Assembly: GCF_014654725.1 (NCBI RefSeq)
Contig: NZ_JACVZV010000005.1
Coordinates: forward strand, 1-64,000
Direction of reading: 5' to 3'
Length of the DNA stretch: 64,000 nt
From: Vulcanococcus sp. Clear-D1
GTDB lineage: Bacteria > Cyanobacteriota > Cyanobacteriia > PCC-6307 > Cyanobiaceae
In this document: one piece after another, positions 9,056-17,900 of the stretch
Position numbering within the stretch: the first letter of the stretch is position 1
Layout: each line of letters opens with the position of its first letter
Notes under the pieces: generated by a model
What the model saw: only the letters and a program-made list of their open reading frames with translations
Told to the model about the DNA's origin: nothing
Database searches by the model: none
Made by a program: the position numbers and the translations under genes

Positions 9056-9268
9056 TCAGCCGTCGGTTTCGCGCAGCACCTCCACGCACTGGGTCACACA
9101 CTCCCCGTCGTCGATGGAGCAGGCGGTGATGCATTCGAAATAGCTTTCCACCGGATCCAGGCCGGGGGGGCTGGAGGCTGCGAGCCCCATGGCCATCAGG
9201 TCAGCACCCGTGGCGGTGCTGGCTGCGATCGAGCTCGTGGCATGGGAGGGATGCGGAACGATGCCCAT
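9056..9268 (-). CDS. Small conserved protein with a twin CX3C motif
   Basis: About 70 residues. The C-terminal third contains ECITACSIDDGECVTQC: two CX3C pairs separated by six residues, flanked by helical sequence. Such twin CX3C pairs form disulfide-locked helical hairpins in other proteins, or could bind a metal. The N-terminal half is low-complexity (Ala, Ser, Thr). I recognise no named family. The gene is convergent with the protease gene, 7 bases apart. Alternative start at 9283. Confidence 0.6.
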   Translation of the reverse strand: MGIVPHPSHATSSIAASTATGADLMAMGLAASSPPGLDPVESYFECITACSIDDGECVTQCVEVLRETDG

Positions 9269-9377
9269 GGCCTGACCTCTCAAGGGGGGAAGTCATCAGC
9301 GTATGAACACTGTGTGTCTTGGACAAGAACAATGAGTCGTCTTGCCTAGGGAACTGTGAAGTTGTTTTGAGCGCGCT

Positions 9378-11105
9378 TCAGGCCACCTTCTGTTTGCGCG
9401 CTTCGGCTTTGGCCTTTTGCTTGTCGCGATTGGCCTTGCGTTTGGCGTCCTGCTCGGCGGCCTGGCGTGTGGCCTCAGCGGCAGCGGCCTCTTCGGCTTT
9501 CTTCTCGCGGTAGTAGGCGTAATCGCCGCGGTAGACCACCAGTTCGCCATCGCGGATTTCCACGATCTTGTTGGCCACCCGCGAGATGAAGTAGCGGTCG
9601 TGGCTCACCACGAGCACCGCGCCCTCGTAGTCGATCAGCGCATCCTCGAGCATCTGCTTGGCCGGGATGTCGAGGTGGTTGGTGGGCTCATCCAGCACCA
9701 CGAGGTTGCAGGGCATCAGCAACATCAGCGCCAGGGCCAGGCGTGCCTTTTCGCCGCCGGAGAGCTTGCCCACCTCCTTGAACACGGCGTCGTTGCTGAA
9801 GCAGAAGCTGCCCAGCAGCGAGCGCACCTGGGTCTGGGTCCAATCGGGCACGGCCTCAAACAGGGTGTCGATCACCGTCTTGGAGAGATCAAGGGCTTCG
9901 GCCTGGTTCTGCTCGAAGTAGCCGGCGATCACGTTGTGCTCCCCAAGGCCGGCGAAGCCCTCATCGGGCTTTTCGATGCCCATCACCAGGCGCAGCAGTG
10001 TGGATTTGCCGGCGCCGTTGGGGCCCACGAAGGCGATGCGATCGCCCCGCTCCACCTCGAGGTTGGTGCCCAGGAACAGGATCTGCTCGCCGTAGCTGTG
10101 GCTGAGGTCTTTGATCTCGGCGATCAGGCGGCCGCTGCGCGGGGCCGGTGGGAACTGAAAGCGCGGCCCGCTGACGCTTTCAATCGGCGCCTCGATGCGC
10201 TCCACCTTGTCGAGCAGCTTCTCGCGGCTCTTGGCTTGGGTGGAGCGGGTGGCGCTGGCGCGGAAGCGATCGATGTAGGCCTGCTGGGTGGCGAGCTCCT
10301 TTTGCTGGCGCTCAAAGGCGGCCTGGCCGGCTTCGCGCTCCAGGGCCTTCTGCTCGAGGTGCTGGCTGTAGTTGCCCAGGTAGCTGCGGGAGACCCCTCG
10401 CTCGGTTTCCACGATCTGATTGCAGACCCGATCGAGGAAGGCCCGGTCATGGCTGATCACCACCAGCGGGCAGGTCTGGCCCACGAGGTAGTCCTCCAGC
10501 CACTGGATCGTCTCCACGTCCAGGTGGTTCGTGGGTTCGTCGAGGAGCAGCAGATCCGGCTCCTGCAGCAGCACCTTGCCCAGGGCGATGCGCATCTGCC
10601 AGCCGCCGGAGTAGTCGCCCACCAGCTGCTCGGCCCCTTCCGGGGTGAAGCCGATGGTGGGCAGCAGCTTGTCGATGCGGGCATCGAGTTCGTAGCCGTG
10701 CAGGCTCTCGAAGCGGCTCTGCAGGCTGCCCAGCTCGTGGATCAGATCATTGAGGTGGTCGGGGTCTTCGGCGGCCTTCTCCGAGCCCATCTCCTCTTCC
10801 ACCTCGCGCTGGCGGTTGAGCACCGTGGCGGCCTCGCCGAAGGCCTGGAACAGTTCCTGCCGCACGGTGCGGCTCACATCCACATCGAATTCCTGCTGCA
10901 GATACACGATCCGGGGATCGCCCTGCTTCACCACCTGGCCGCTGCTGGGCTCCTCCATCCCGGCGATGATCCGCATCTGGGTGGATTTGCCGGCGCCGTT
11001 CACGCCCACCAAGCCGATGCGATCGCCCGCCTTCACCTCCCAGGTGACATCCCGCAGCACCTCACCGGTGGGATAGATCTTCGAGACGCGTTCGAGACGG
11101 AGCAA
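9378..11105 (-). CDS. ABC-F family ATPase (duplicated ABC domains, Uup/EttA type)
   Basis: About 575 residues from a TTG at 11105, which puts LRLERVSKIYPTGEVLRDV at the N-terminus as family alignments require. An in-frame GTG at 11198 would add 31 atypical residues. Two ABC domains carry Walker A sequences GVNGAGKST and GPNGAGKST, signatures SGGWQMR and LSGGEKARLALAL, and Walker B LLLLDEPTNHLD and LVVLDEPTNHLD. There is no membrane domain. The linker is glutamine and charge rich and the C-terminus is a lysine/alanine coiled coil. ABC-F proteins act on ribosomes to relieve stalled translation or give antibiotic protection. The precise subfamily is unclear. Confidence 0.92.
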   Translation of the reverse strand: MLRLERVSKIYPTGEVLRDVTWEVKAGDRIGLVGVNGAGKSTQMRIIAGMEEPSSGQVVKQGDPRIVYLQQEFDVDVSRTVRQELFQAFGEAATVLNRQREVEEEMGSEKAAEDPDHLNDLIHELGSLQSRFESLHGYELDARIDKLLPTIGFTPEGAEQLVGDYSGGWQMRIALGKVLLQEPDLLLLDEPTNHLDVETIQWLEDYLVGQTCPLVVISHDRAFLDRVCNQIVETERGVSRSYLGNYSQHLEQKALEREAGQAAFERQQKELATQQAYIDRFRASATRSTQAKSREKLLDKVERIEAPIESVSGPRFQFPPAPRSGRLIAEIKDLSHSYGEQILFLGTNLEVERGDRIAFVGPNGAGKSTLLRLVMGIEKPDEGFAGLGEHNVIAGYFEQNQAEALDLSKTVIDTLFEAVPDWTQTQVRSLLGSFCFSNDAVFKEVGKLSGGEKARLALALMLLMPCNLVVLDEPTNHLDIPAKQMLEDALIDYEGAVLVVSHDRYFISRVANKIVEIRDGELVVYRGDYAYYREKKAEEAAAAEATRQAAEQDAKRKANRDKQKAKAEARKQKVA

Positions 11106-11209
11106 GGCGTGTGCAGTGGAGGGCGCCTGGGGCCCGGTCCTGCTTGCATCATCTCCCCTGGGAGGTCCGGCCCTGCAGACTGTTTTCTGTCCCCGCACAG
11201 CCCGGCGCC

Positions 11210-11467
11210 ATGGTGAAGCGACTCGAACAGGTGGCGGCCCTGGTGGTGGCAGCCGGCCTGGCGATCGTGAGCTACTGGCTGTTCTTCAGCTGGATGGGGG
11301 CCGACCGCCGGCCGCGCCGCAGCGCCCTAGAGGCCGCCCCGGGCCTTGAGCAGCCACTGCTTGGTTTCAGGGTCGTCGATGCTGCCCAGGTGGGTTTTCA
11401 CCTCGTCTCTGCTCACGGGCAGCCCCCAGCTGTCGCCCAGCTCACAGATGCGGCTGAGGGCGCCTGA
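11210..11467 (+). CDS. Putative short membrane protein, end uncertain
   Basis: The ATG at 11210 opens an N-terminal helix (VAALVVAAGLAIVSYWLFFSW) with basic flanks, which looks like a genuine one-helix protein. After about residue 45 the frame runs for 140 bases antisense to the convergent Nif11-like gene, and that tail probably carries no independent meaning. Either the protein really is 85 residues, or the annotated end reflects a small frameshift. It is divergent from the ABC-F gene. Function unknown. Confidence 0.4.
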   Translation: MVKRLEQVAALVVAAGLAIVSYWLFFSWMGADRRPRRSALEAAPGLEQPLLGFRVVDAAQVGFHLVSAHGQPPAVAQLTDAAEGA

Positions 11468-11560
11468 GGGGTCCTGCAGGGCCTGGCGGAAGAGCTCCTG
11501 GGTGAGCTGCTGATCGCTGCGGATGCGCTCGTAGAGGGCGGGGGCGTTGCCGGCGCTCAT
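11327..11560 (-). CDS. Nif11-like small protein
   Basis: 77 residues, acidic and helical. The pattern (LYERIRSDQQLTQELFRQAL, then a helix-turn ending GLPVSRDEVKTHLG) resembles the Nif11 domain, found in nitrogen-fixation-associated proteins and as leader peptides of ribosomal peptide natural products. It ends in ARGGL, so a double glycine lies at the very C-terminus but no core peptide follows. No modification enzyme is nearby, so it is more likely a stand-alone Nif11-type protein than a precursor. The ATG at 11560 fits the domain; longer in-frame starts exist. Confidence 0.6.
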   Translation of the reverse strand: MSAGNAPALYERIRSDQQLTQELFRQALQDPSGALSRICELGDSWGLPVSRDEVKTHLGSIDDPETKQWLLKARGGL

Positions 11561-11640
11561 GGGCTTGCTGGCCGATCGCCACACCCTATGAACGGCCGTG
11601 GCTTCTGCCCGCGCTTCGTGGTGGATCGTGATCTGCCGGT

Positions 11641-12792
11641 TTAAAGGCTCGGGTGGGCGCACACCCCTAGAACGGCCGGCTGCGCGGCGCCTGTCACCGA
11701 GGGAAGTGAGCCGCTGACCCCGTGGTGATGCCACCAGGCCAGGAGGGCGAAGGCCAGAGCCTCGCGGTCGCTCTCGCCGATGCCCAGCTCCGCCAGCGCC
11801 CGCAGCTGCAGGCCGCGGCAGCGGAGGCGCAGCTCCGCCATCAAGGTGGCGTTGCGGGCGCCGCCACCGGCCACCAGCAGTTCCAGAACGGCTGGCCCGC
11901 GGGCCAGGTCTTGGGCCACCACAGCAGCCGTGAAGGCGGTGAGTGTGGCGAGGGCATCGGCGGGCTCCAGCCGTTGATCCCGCCGATCTGCAGCGGCCTC
12001 TAGCTCCCGCAGGCGCCGCTGCAGATCTGGCTGCCCGAATAATTCCCGGCCGGTGGATTTAGGCGGCGCCTGCTGCAGATAGGGCTCTTGCAACCACCGC
12101 TGCACCAGCGCCTCATCCACCTGGCCTTGGGCTGCCCAGGCGCCATCGGCATCGAAGCGCCGCTCCCCTGCGGAGAATTGGGCCGCCGCCAGATCCAGGA
12201 GGGTGTTGGCGGGGCCGCAATCCCAGCCCTGCACGGCCGCGGTGCGATCCGGGCCCGCTTGCGGTGGCAGCAGGGTGAGGTTGGCGATGCCCCCCAAGTT
12301 GAGCAGGGCCCGCCAGCCGCCGATCGCCGGCAATAGGGCGGCATCGGCAGCTGGCACCAGCGGTGCCCCCTGGCCCCCGAGGGCTAGATCAGCGGCGCGG
12401 AAGTCGAACACCACGGGCCGCTGCAACAGCTGGGCCAGCAGGGGGCCCTGCAACAGCTGCCAGCTGCTGCCGCGGCGCTCGCCCTGGGGCGGGCGGTGCC
12501 AGAGGGTCTGGCCGTGGCACCCCACCAGCTGGGCGCTGCCGTTTGGATCGCAGGCGCGGGCCGCGGCGGCTTGCACCTCCGTGAGCGCTTCCCCCAGCTC
12601 GATCACATCCGCGGCCTGGATCGGCTGGCCTTGGCCGGCTGCGATCAGCCGCTGGCGCAGATCGTCCGGGTACGGCACGCCGGCCCGGCTGAGCAGCCGC
12701 CAGCGGGGCCGGCGCGGCGGGCCACTGAAGGCTGCCAGCACGGCATCCACGCCATCGGCGCTGGTGCCGCTCATCAGACCCAACACCCGCAT
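11641..12792 (-). CDS. anmK: Anhydro-N-acetylmuramic acid kinase
   Basis: 383 residues, standard for AnmK. The N-terminal phosphate-binding motif LGLMSGTSADGVDAVL is diagnostic; GCHGQTLWHRP, LNLGGIANLTLLPP, GWDCGPANTLLD and the later VAGGGARNATLM segment complete the ASKHA kinase fold. The enzyme cleaves and phosphorylates 1,6-anhydro-N-acetylmuramic acid to N-acetylmuramic acid 6-phosphate during peptidoglycan recycling. I chose the ATG at 12792, which gives the family-typical start MRVLGLMSG. Confidence 0.95.
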   Translation of the reverse strand: MRVLGLMSGTSADGVDAVLAAFSGPPRRPRWRLLSRAGVPYPDDLRQRLIAAGQGQPIQAADVIELGEALTEVQAAAARACDPNGSAQLVGCHGQTLWHRPPQGERRGSSWQLLQGPLLAQLLQRPVVFDFRAADLALGGQGAPLVPAADAALLPAIGGWRALLNLGGIANLTLLPPQAGPDRTAAVQGWDCGPANTLLDLAAAQFSAGERRFDADGAWAAQGQVDEALVQRWLQEPYLQQAPPKSTGRELFGQPDLQRRLRELEAAADRRDQRLEPADALATLTAFTAAVVAQDLARGPAVLELLVAGGGARNATLMAELRLRCRGLQLRALAELGIGESDREALAFALLAWWHHHGVSGSLPSVTGAAQPAVLGVCAHPSL

Positions 12793-12798
12793 GGCAAC

Positions 12799-12832
12799 AA
12801 AAAAGCCCCCGGGCATTGTCCCGGGGGCTGAT
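12799..12832 (-). terminator. Terminator of the 1-Cys peroxiredoxin gene
   Basis: On the minus strand a GC-rich stem (GCCCCCGGGA / GCCCGGGGGC type) is followed by a run of T. It sits directly downstream of the peroxiredoxin stop and just before the anmK start, separating the two transcription units. Confidence 0.85.
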
Positions 12833-12852
12833 GCATCGTGCCGCCTAGGCGA

Positions 12853-13488
12853 TCACTTGTTGGGCTGGGGGGTCATGCGCAGGTAGGGCTTGATCTCGGT
12901 CACGCCCTTGGGGAACTTGGTGCGGGCTTCATCGGTGGGGATGGAAGGAACCACCACGCAGTCTTCGCCGTCTTTCCAGTTCACCGGGGTGGCCACCTGG
13001 TGGTGGTCGGTGAGCTGCAGGGAGTCGATCACCCGCAGGATCTCCTGGAAATTCCGGCCGGTGCTGGCGGGGTAAGTGATCTGCAGACGCAGCTTTTTGT
13101 TGGGGTCGATGATGAACACCGACCGCACCGTGAGGTTGTTGAGCGAGTTGGGGTGGATCATCCCGTAGAGATCACTCACCTTCTTGTCCTCATCGGCGAG
13201 GATCGGGTAGTCGACCGTGGTGTTCTGCGTCTCATTGATGTCGCAGATCCAGCCGCCATGGCTCTCAGCGGAGTCGACGCTCAGGGCAATGGTTTTCACA
13301 TTGCGCTTCTCCCACTCGGAGCGCAGGCGCGACACCTCACCCAGCTCGGTGGTGCACACCGGGGTGTAGTCGGCGGGGTGGGAGAACAGCACCACCCAGC
13401 TATCGCCGGCGAAGTCGTAGAGGTTGATCGGGCCCAGCTGGGAGTTCTGGGTGAAATCGGGGACGGTGTCGCCCAGTTGGAGCGCCAT
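12853..13488 (-). CDS. 1-Cys peroxiredoxin (Prx6 type)
   Basis: 211 residues, the length of the Prx6 subfamily. The peroxidatic cysteine lies in SHPADYTPVCTTELGEV near residue 47 (PxxxTxxC). The long C-terminal domain with TGRNFQEILRVIDSLQLTD and ATPVNWKDGEDCVVVPS is characteristic of 1-Cys enzymes. It reduces hydrogen peroxide and alkyl hydroperoxides in the cytoplasm. It has its own promoter region (66 bases to hflX) and a strong terminator, suggesting a monocistronic, well-expressed gene. Confidence 0.93.
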   Translation of the reverse strand: MALQLGDTVPDFTQNSQLGPINLYDFAGDSWVVLFSHPADYTPVCTTELGEVSRLRSEWEKRNVKTIALSVDSAESHGGWICDINETQNTTVDYPILADEDKKVSDLYGMIHPNSLNNLTVRSVFIIDPNKKLRLQITYPASTGRNFQEILRVIDSLQLTDHHQVATPVNWKDGEDCVVVPSIPTDEARTKFPKGVTEIKPYLRMTPQPNK

Positions 13489-13554
13489 GGAGCCGGGTTG
13501 ATTTGAGGCCAGATGCTGCCATAACCAGGGCCGGAACTGACGTCAACCCATCGC

Positions 13555-15192
13555 TCAGCCCAGTGGCGGCTGTTCGCTGAACAGCCACTCGCGCAAACCC
13601 TCCAGGCCAAGGCCTGCGGTGGCGGAGACGAACAGTGCCTGGGGATCGAGATTGCGCGCCTGGTCCAGGGACTGGGCCGTGCAGCGATCGATCTGGTTGC
13701 CGATCAGCCGGCGCGGGGTGTCGCTGCCCAGCTCATCCAGGATGGAATGCACTGTCTTGAGCTGTTCCTCCCAGCCCGGATCGGAAAGATCCACCACCAG
13801 CAGCAGCTGATCGGCTTCCAGGGTTTCCTCCAGCGTGGAGCGAAAGGCCTCCACCAAGGGTGGCGGCAGGGCGCGGATGAAGCCCACCGTGTCGGTGAGC
13901 AAGAGCGTTTGGGGCGGCCCGCCGGCGGGGTTGGGCCGGCTGATGCGGCGGGTGGTGGGATCGAGGGTGGCGAAGAGCTTGTTCTCCGCCAGCACGGCCT
14001 CGCCGGCAGCCGGTTTGCTCAGGGCATTGAGCAGGGAGCTCTTGCCGGCGTTGGTGTAGCCCACCAGGGCAAAGCGCTGCAGGCCGTGGCGGCCACTGCG
14101 GATGCGGGCCCGATGCTCCCGCAGCTTCTGCACATCGCGTTGCAGCTTGTCGATGCGGCGGGCAATGGCGCGGCGATCCTTTTCAAGCTGGGTTTCACCG
14201 GGGCCGCGGGTACCGATGCCACCGCCCTGGCGCGAGAGGCTCAGGCCGCGGCCCACCAGTCGAGGTAGCCGGTAGCGCAGCTGCGCCAGTTCCACCTGAA
14301 GCCGCCCCGCTCCGCTCGCGGCCCGCTGGGCAAAGATGTCGAGAATCAGCTCGCTGCGATCGCTCACCGGCAGATCCAGCAGGTGCTCGAGGTTGCGAGC
14401 CTGGGCGGGGGTGAGTTCGCGATCGGTCACCACCAGCGAAGCCCCAAGCCGCCGTGCCTCCAGTGCTGCTTCGCGGAGCTTGCCCTCGCCCCAGAGGGTT
14501 TGCGGTGAGCCGGAAGCCTTGCGTTGCACCACCAGTCCCACCGGCAGTGAGCCGGCGCTCCGCACCAGCCCTTCGAGCTCCGCGATCTCACGCCGCGCCG
14601 TTTCAGGGTCGGAGGGGCTGAGCACCAGCAGCAGCACCTGCTCAAGACCGCTTGGTTTGGTCGCCGCTTGCGGCGGCGCTTGCCGCTCCGGTGGGATCCA
14701 CTGGCAGAGCTCACTGAGATCGGCCTCGTGCTGCTGTTGCCAGGGATGGCTGGGATCGCCGCCGGGCAGGTAAGCCGCAGCCATCCAGTCGCCGCCGGCG
14801 CCCGGTTGTTGGCAGTAGCGCAGCCAGAGCTGGGGATCAAGATCGAGCCCCACCACCGCTTCACTGCCCTGGGGTTCAAGCTGCTTGGCCCGGCCGACGC
14901 AGGTGATCAGGCGCAGGTCACTGCCCTGGCGGCGCGGCCCCCCGGGCAGGCGCTCCAGTAGCCGGCCTGATTGCTCCAGCGGGCCTACCCACAGCAGGCG
15001 GCAGAGGCCGCGGCCATCGATCACGAGGCTCAAGGGCAGCTCCAGCTCGGTGCTCTCGGCCGCCAGCCGCTGCAAGGTGAGCAGATCGGCGCCGTAGGCC
15101 TCCGGGTGTCGCCGGTGGCTGAGCCTCTCCAGCCGACGGCTCTGGGCAGGACGCAGACCGGCGGTGCGGCCCAGTAAGGCGGTTTGCTTCAA
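13555..15192 (-). CDS. hflX: GTPase HflX
   Basis: 545 residues, long because cyanobacterial HflX has an extended N-terminal region. The HflX core starts with the RKASGSPQTLWGEGKL segment and continues through a glycine-rich linker (GGGIGTRGPGETQLEKDRR). The G domain has G1 GYTNAGKSSL, G3 DTVGF and G4 NQID. HflX binds ribosomes, splits stalled 70S particles and hydrolyses GTP. The start is a TTG at 15192 that overlaps the stop of the upstream HAD gene (TTGA), so the two are probably coupled. Confidence 0.93.
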   Translation of the reverse strand: MKQTALLGRTAGLRPAQSRRLERLSHRRHPEAYGADLLTLQRLAAESTELELPLSLVIDGRGLCRLLWVGPLEQSGRLLERLPGGPRRQGSDLRLITCVGRAKQLEPQGSEAVVGLDLDPQLWLRYCQQPGAGGDWMAAAYLPGGDPSHPWQQQHEADLSELCQWIPPERQAPPQAATKPSGLEQVLLLVLSPSDPETARREIAELEGLVRSAGSLPVGLVVQRKASGSPQTLWGEGKLREAALEARRLGASLVVTDRELTPAQARNLEHLLDLPVSDRSELILDIFAQRAASGAGRLQVELAQLRYRLPRLVGRGLSLSRQGGGIGTRGPGETQLEKDRRAIARRIDKLQRDVQKLREHRARIRSGRHGLQRFALVGYTNAGKSSLLNALSKPAAGEAVLAENKLFATLDPTTRRISRPNPAGGPPQTLLLTDTVGFIRALPPPLVEAFRSTLEETLEADQLLLVVDLSDPGWEEQLKTVHSILDELGSDTPRRLIGNQIDRCTAQSLDQARNLDPQALFVSATAGLGLEGLREWLFSEQPPLG

Positions 15193-15866
15193 CGGTTGGA
15201 CCCACCCGGGGTGCCGGCGGGCTGTTGCCGCTCGATCAGCACGCAGTGGAGCCCGGCTGCCCGGGCGCCGGCTTCATCCTCGGGGCTATCGCCGATGTGC
15301 CAGGCGGCCGCCGCCGGCAGCTTGAGCAGCTCCAGTGCCCGCTGGAAGGGGCGTGGATCGGGTTTAGCCGCCCCCACCGCCGAAGACACCACCACCGCAT
15401 CCAGCCATGGCGCCAGCTCCAGCTGCTCCAGCAGTGGGTGCAGCCGCTGATCGAAGTTGCTCACCACCGCCAGCTTCAGGCCTGCGTCGCTCCAGCGCTG
15501 CAGGTGATCGGGCACGTCGGGATACACCTGCCAGGGTTCGGCGGTGGCGTAGTGGGCAAACAGCGCCGGCCCCAGACCCTCGGGCAAGGTGCCTTCATGG
15601 CCGCAGGCCTTCAGGCAGCCGGCGATCAGCTCGATCCACCAGGCCTGTTCGGCCTCCAGCAACGCCGCACCCTCCAGGCCGGGGAAGGCCAGTGCCGGTG
15701 CAGCGCGAAACAGCTGCGGGAACACGGCATTGATCGCCTCAGCGTCCACCTTCAGCCCGTATTCGGCGGCGAAGGCTGCATAGGTGCTGCCCACGGAGCG
15801 CCGCAGGCCAATCAGGGTGCCCATCGCATCGAGCAGCAAGCCCTCGGGTCGGCGCGCGTCGGTCAT
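15189..15866 (-). CDS. HAD-superfamily hydrolase (subfamily IA)
   Basis: About 225 residues. Motif I is LLLDAMGTLIGL, which has Asp then Met where most members have DxD, a variant found in the HAD-IA group with reduced or altered activity. Motif II is VVSNFDQRL, motif III the lysine in GAAKPDP, and motif IV HIGDSPEDEAGARAAG. The helical C1 cap is between motifs I and II. The substrate is unknown. The start is the ATG at 15866, 34 bases downstream of the NDH-2 stop; the 3' end overlaps hflX. Confidence 0.85.
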   Translation of the reverse strand: MTDARRPEGLLLDAMGTLIGLRRSVGSTYAAFAAEYGLKVDAEAINAVFPQLFRAAPALAFPGLEGAALLEAEQAWWIELIAGCLKACGHEGTLPEGLGPALFAHYATAEPWQVYPDVPDHLQRWSDAGLKLAVVSNFDQRLHPLLEQLELAPWLDAVVVSSAVGAAKPDPRPFQRALELLKLPAAAAWHIGDSPEDEAGARAAGLHCVLIERQQPAGTPGGSNR

Positions 15867-15900
15867 CGATGGAGTGGTGGTGCGTCGCAGTGTCTGGGCG

Positions 15901-17073
15901 TCAGAACCAATCGGCCAGCCAGCCACCGGCCACGCGCAGCTGATGCTGCAGCCCCGGCATTCGGGCCAGGTAGGCCAGGCGCCGCAGTTGGAAGGCCGCG
16001 GGGCCGGCCAGGGTGATCCCCATGCCCGTGAGGGTGGCCTGGCCGATGCCCAGACCCAGCATTTCCCCCAGATCCTTCCAGATGAAGGGTTGCAGCTCCT
16101 CACCGTGCCGTTGGCGCAACACATTGGCCGCGACACAGCTGGCCTGCTGGTAGGCGACCTGGGCGGTGGCGGGATGGGCCTCCCCGCTGGGATCGGGGCA
16201 GAGGGCGGCGTCCCCCATGGCGAACAGGTGGTCAGCCCCGATGACTCGGAGGTCGCTGTGGCAAGGCAGCCGTCCGCGGCGATCGAGCTCAAGGGCTGGC
16301 GTGAGGCTGGGAACACTGCCCACCACCCCGCCGGTCCAGATCACCCCATCGCAGCTCAGCGTTTCGCTGGCGCTGTCTCGCTGGAGGCTGAGCGTCGTGG
16401 CGCTCACCGCCGTCACCCGGGTGCCTGTGCGTAGGCGGATATCGCGCTGCAATAGGGCTTGCCGGGCTTGATCCCTGTTGAAGGAGCGGGCTGCCGGCAG
16501 CAGTTCGTCGCCCTGTTCGATCAGTTCCACCACCGCTGCACCTTGCAGCAGATCGGCCAGCTTGCAGGCCAGCTCCACGCCACTGGCGCCGGCCCCCACG
16601 ATCACGAGGCGCTGCAGGGGGCGCTGCTGTTGCTTGAGCCGCTGCACCAGCTGCTGCAAGCGATCCACATCCGCCAGGCTGCGGAAGCCGAGGCAGTGCT
16701 CCTCCACGCCTGGAATGCCGTAGCTGGTGGGCTTGCCGCCTGTGGCCAGCACCAGTTGGGCGTAGGGCAGCTGGCGACCGGATTCGGTGGTGAGCCGTTG
16801 TGCGCTGGTGTCGATCTGGCTGACGCGCTCCTGCAGCCAAACCACCCCTTTGCCAGCGATCAGTTCGCTGTAGCGCGGAGCGATTTCCCAGCGCCGCAGC
16901 TCCTGGCTGAGCAGCTCGTAGAGCAGGGGCAGAAACAGGAATCGTTCCTGCGGTTCGATCAGCAGCACCGGAGTGTCGGGGGCTGCAGCCGCCAGTTGCA
17001 GGGCGGCGCTCAATCCGCCGAAACCGCCTCCGACCACCACAACAGGTTGCTGTTCGGCCTCGGCTGGCGGCAC
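15901..17073 (-). CDS. Type II NADH dehydrogenase (FAD-dependent pyridine nucleotide oxidoreductase)
   Basis: 390 residues. The FAD-binding Rossmann motif VVVVGGGFGGLSAAL is at residues 10-24, and the NAD-binding motif VIVGAGASGVELA is near 155-170. The FLFLPLLYELLS and LFAMGDAALCPDP segments are typical of NDH-2/NdbC-like enzymes. NDH-2 passes electrons from NAD(P)H to quinone without pumping protons and is held at the membrane by a C-terminal amphipathic region. It is divergent from cysH with about 90 bases between. Confidence 0.88.
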   Translation of the reverse strand: MPPAEAEQQPVVVVGGGFGGLSAALQLAAAAPDTPVLLIEPQERFLFLPLLYELLSQELRRWEIAPRYSELIAGKGVVWLQERVSQIDTSAQRLTTESGRQLPYAQLVLATGGKPTSYGIPGVEEHCLGFRSLADVDRLQQLVQRLKQQQRPLQRLVIVGAGASGVELACKLADLLQGAAVVELIEQGDELLPAARSFNRDQARQALLQRDIRLRTGTRVTAVSATTLSLQRDSASETLSCDGVIWTGGVVGSVPSLTPALELDRRGRLPCHSDLRVIGADHLFAMGDAALCPDPSGEAHPATAQVAYQQASCVAANVLRQRHGEELQPFIWKDLGEMLGLGIGQATLTGMGITLAGPAAFQLRRLAYLARMPGLQHQLRVAGGWLADWF

Positions 17074-17162
17074 GGTTCCGATCGGGCGGATGGTGTTGCG
17101 CGAACCCTAACCAGCAGCTGCGGGCACGGAAGCGATTTCCCCTGGCATTGGAGGATGGACCG

Positions 17163-17900
17163 ATGACGAGCACCCCGGCCACTACCTCAGCCACGCTGGA
17201 TGAGCAGCAGTGCTGCCTGGCGCTGGAGCCTCTGGATGCGCTGGGGCGGATGCGCTGGGGCCTGGAACAGTTCGGAGATGGCTTCGCCCTCACCACAAGC
17301 TTCGGCATCCAAGCGGCGGTTTCGCTGCATCTGATCAGCCAGCTGGATCGCTCGGTGCCCGTGATTTGGGTGGATACCGGCTATCTGCCGCCTGAGACCT
17401 ACCGCTACGCCGAAACCCTGATCGAGCTGCTGGGGCTGCAGGTGCATGTGGCCCAGGCTGAGATCAGTCCTGCGCGGATGGAGGCGTTGCATGGCCGCCT
17501 CTGGGAGACCGGCCGTGTGGAAGACATGCAGACCTACCACCGCATTCGCAAGGTGGAGCCGCTGGATCGGGCCATGGAGGCGCTGGCTGTGCGCTGCTGG
17601 GCCAGCGGCGTGCGTGGCCGGCAGACCGATCACCGCAGCACCATGCAACCCCTGGCGCAGGTGCGCGGCCGCTGGGCGCTGCGCCCTCTGCTCGCCTGGA
17701 CCAACAAGGACGTTTTTTATTACATGCAGGAGCACGGGCTACCACAGCACCCGCTGTTTGAGCAGGGCTATTCCACGGTGGGCGACTGGCATTCCAGTGG
17801 CCCAGACGATGGTGGGGTCTCCGGCCGGGCCACCCGATTCGGTGGCCTCAAGCAGGAATGCGGCATTCACCTGCCCGGGATGGCCGGCGAGGGCATCTGA
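17163..17900 (+). CDS. cysH: Phosphoadenosine phosphosulfate (PAPS) reductase
   Basis: 245 residues. The PP-loop nucleotide-binding region is at FALTTSFGIQAAV; VDTGYLPPETYRYAETL and WASGVRGRQTDHRS are substrate-binding motifs. The catalytic cysteine is in KQECGIH near the C-terminus. The CC...CxxC cluster that binds Fe-S in APS reductases is absent, so this is the thioredoxin-dependent PAPS type, which makes sulfite in assimilatory sulfate reduction. The ATG at 17163 is preferred over an in-frame start at 17148. coaX follows immediately. Confidence 0.93.
   Translation: MTSTPATTSATLDEQQCCLALEPLDALGRMRWGLEQFGDGFALTTSFGIQAAVSLHLISQLDRSVPVIWVDTGYLPPETYRYAETLIELLGLQVHVAQAEISPARMEALHGRLWETGRVEDMQTYHRIRKVEPLDRAMEALAVRCWASGVRGRQTDHRSTMQPLAQVRGRWALRPLLAWTNKDVFYYMQEHGLPQHPLFEQGYSTVGDWHSSGPDDGGVSGRATRFGGLKQECGIHLPGMAGEGI

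Noticed and set aside
9417-11216. A 599-codon open frame on the plus strand opposite the ABC-F gene
   Set aside because: It mirrors the codon structure of a GC-rich gene, has no family motif and lies fully antisense to a strong ABC-F match.
11641-12850. A riboswitch or RNA element between anmK and the peroxiredoxin gene
   Set aside because: The strong hairpin there has a T-run on the minus strand and is fully explained as the peroxiredoxin terminator.
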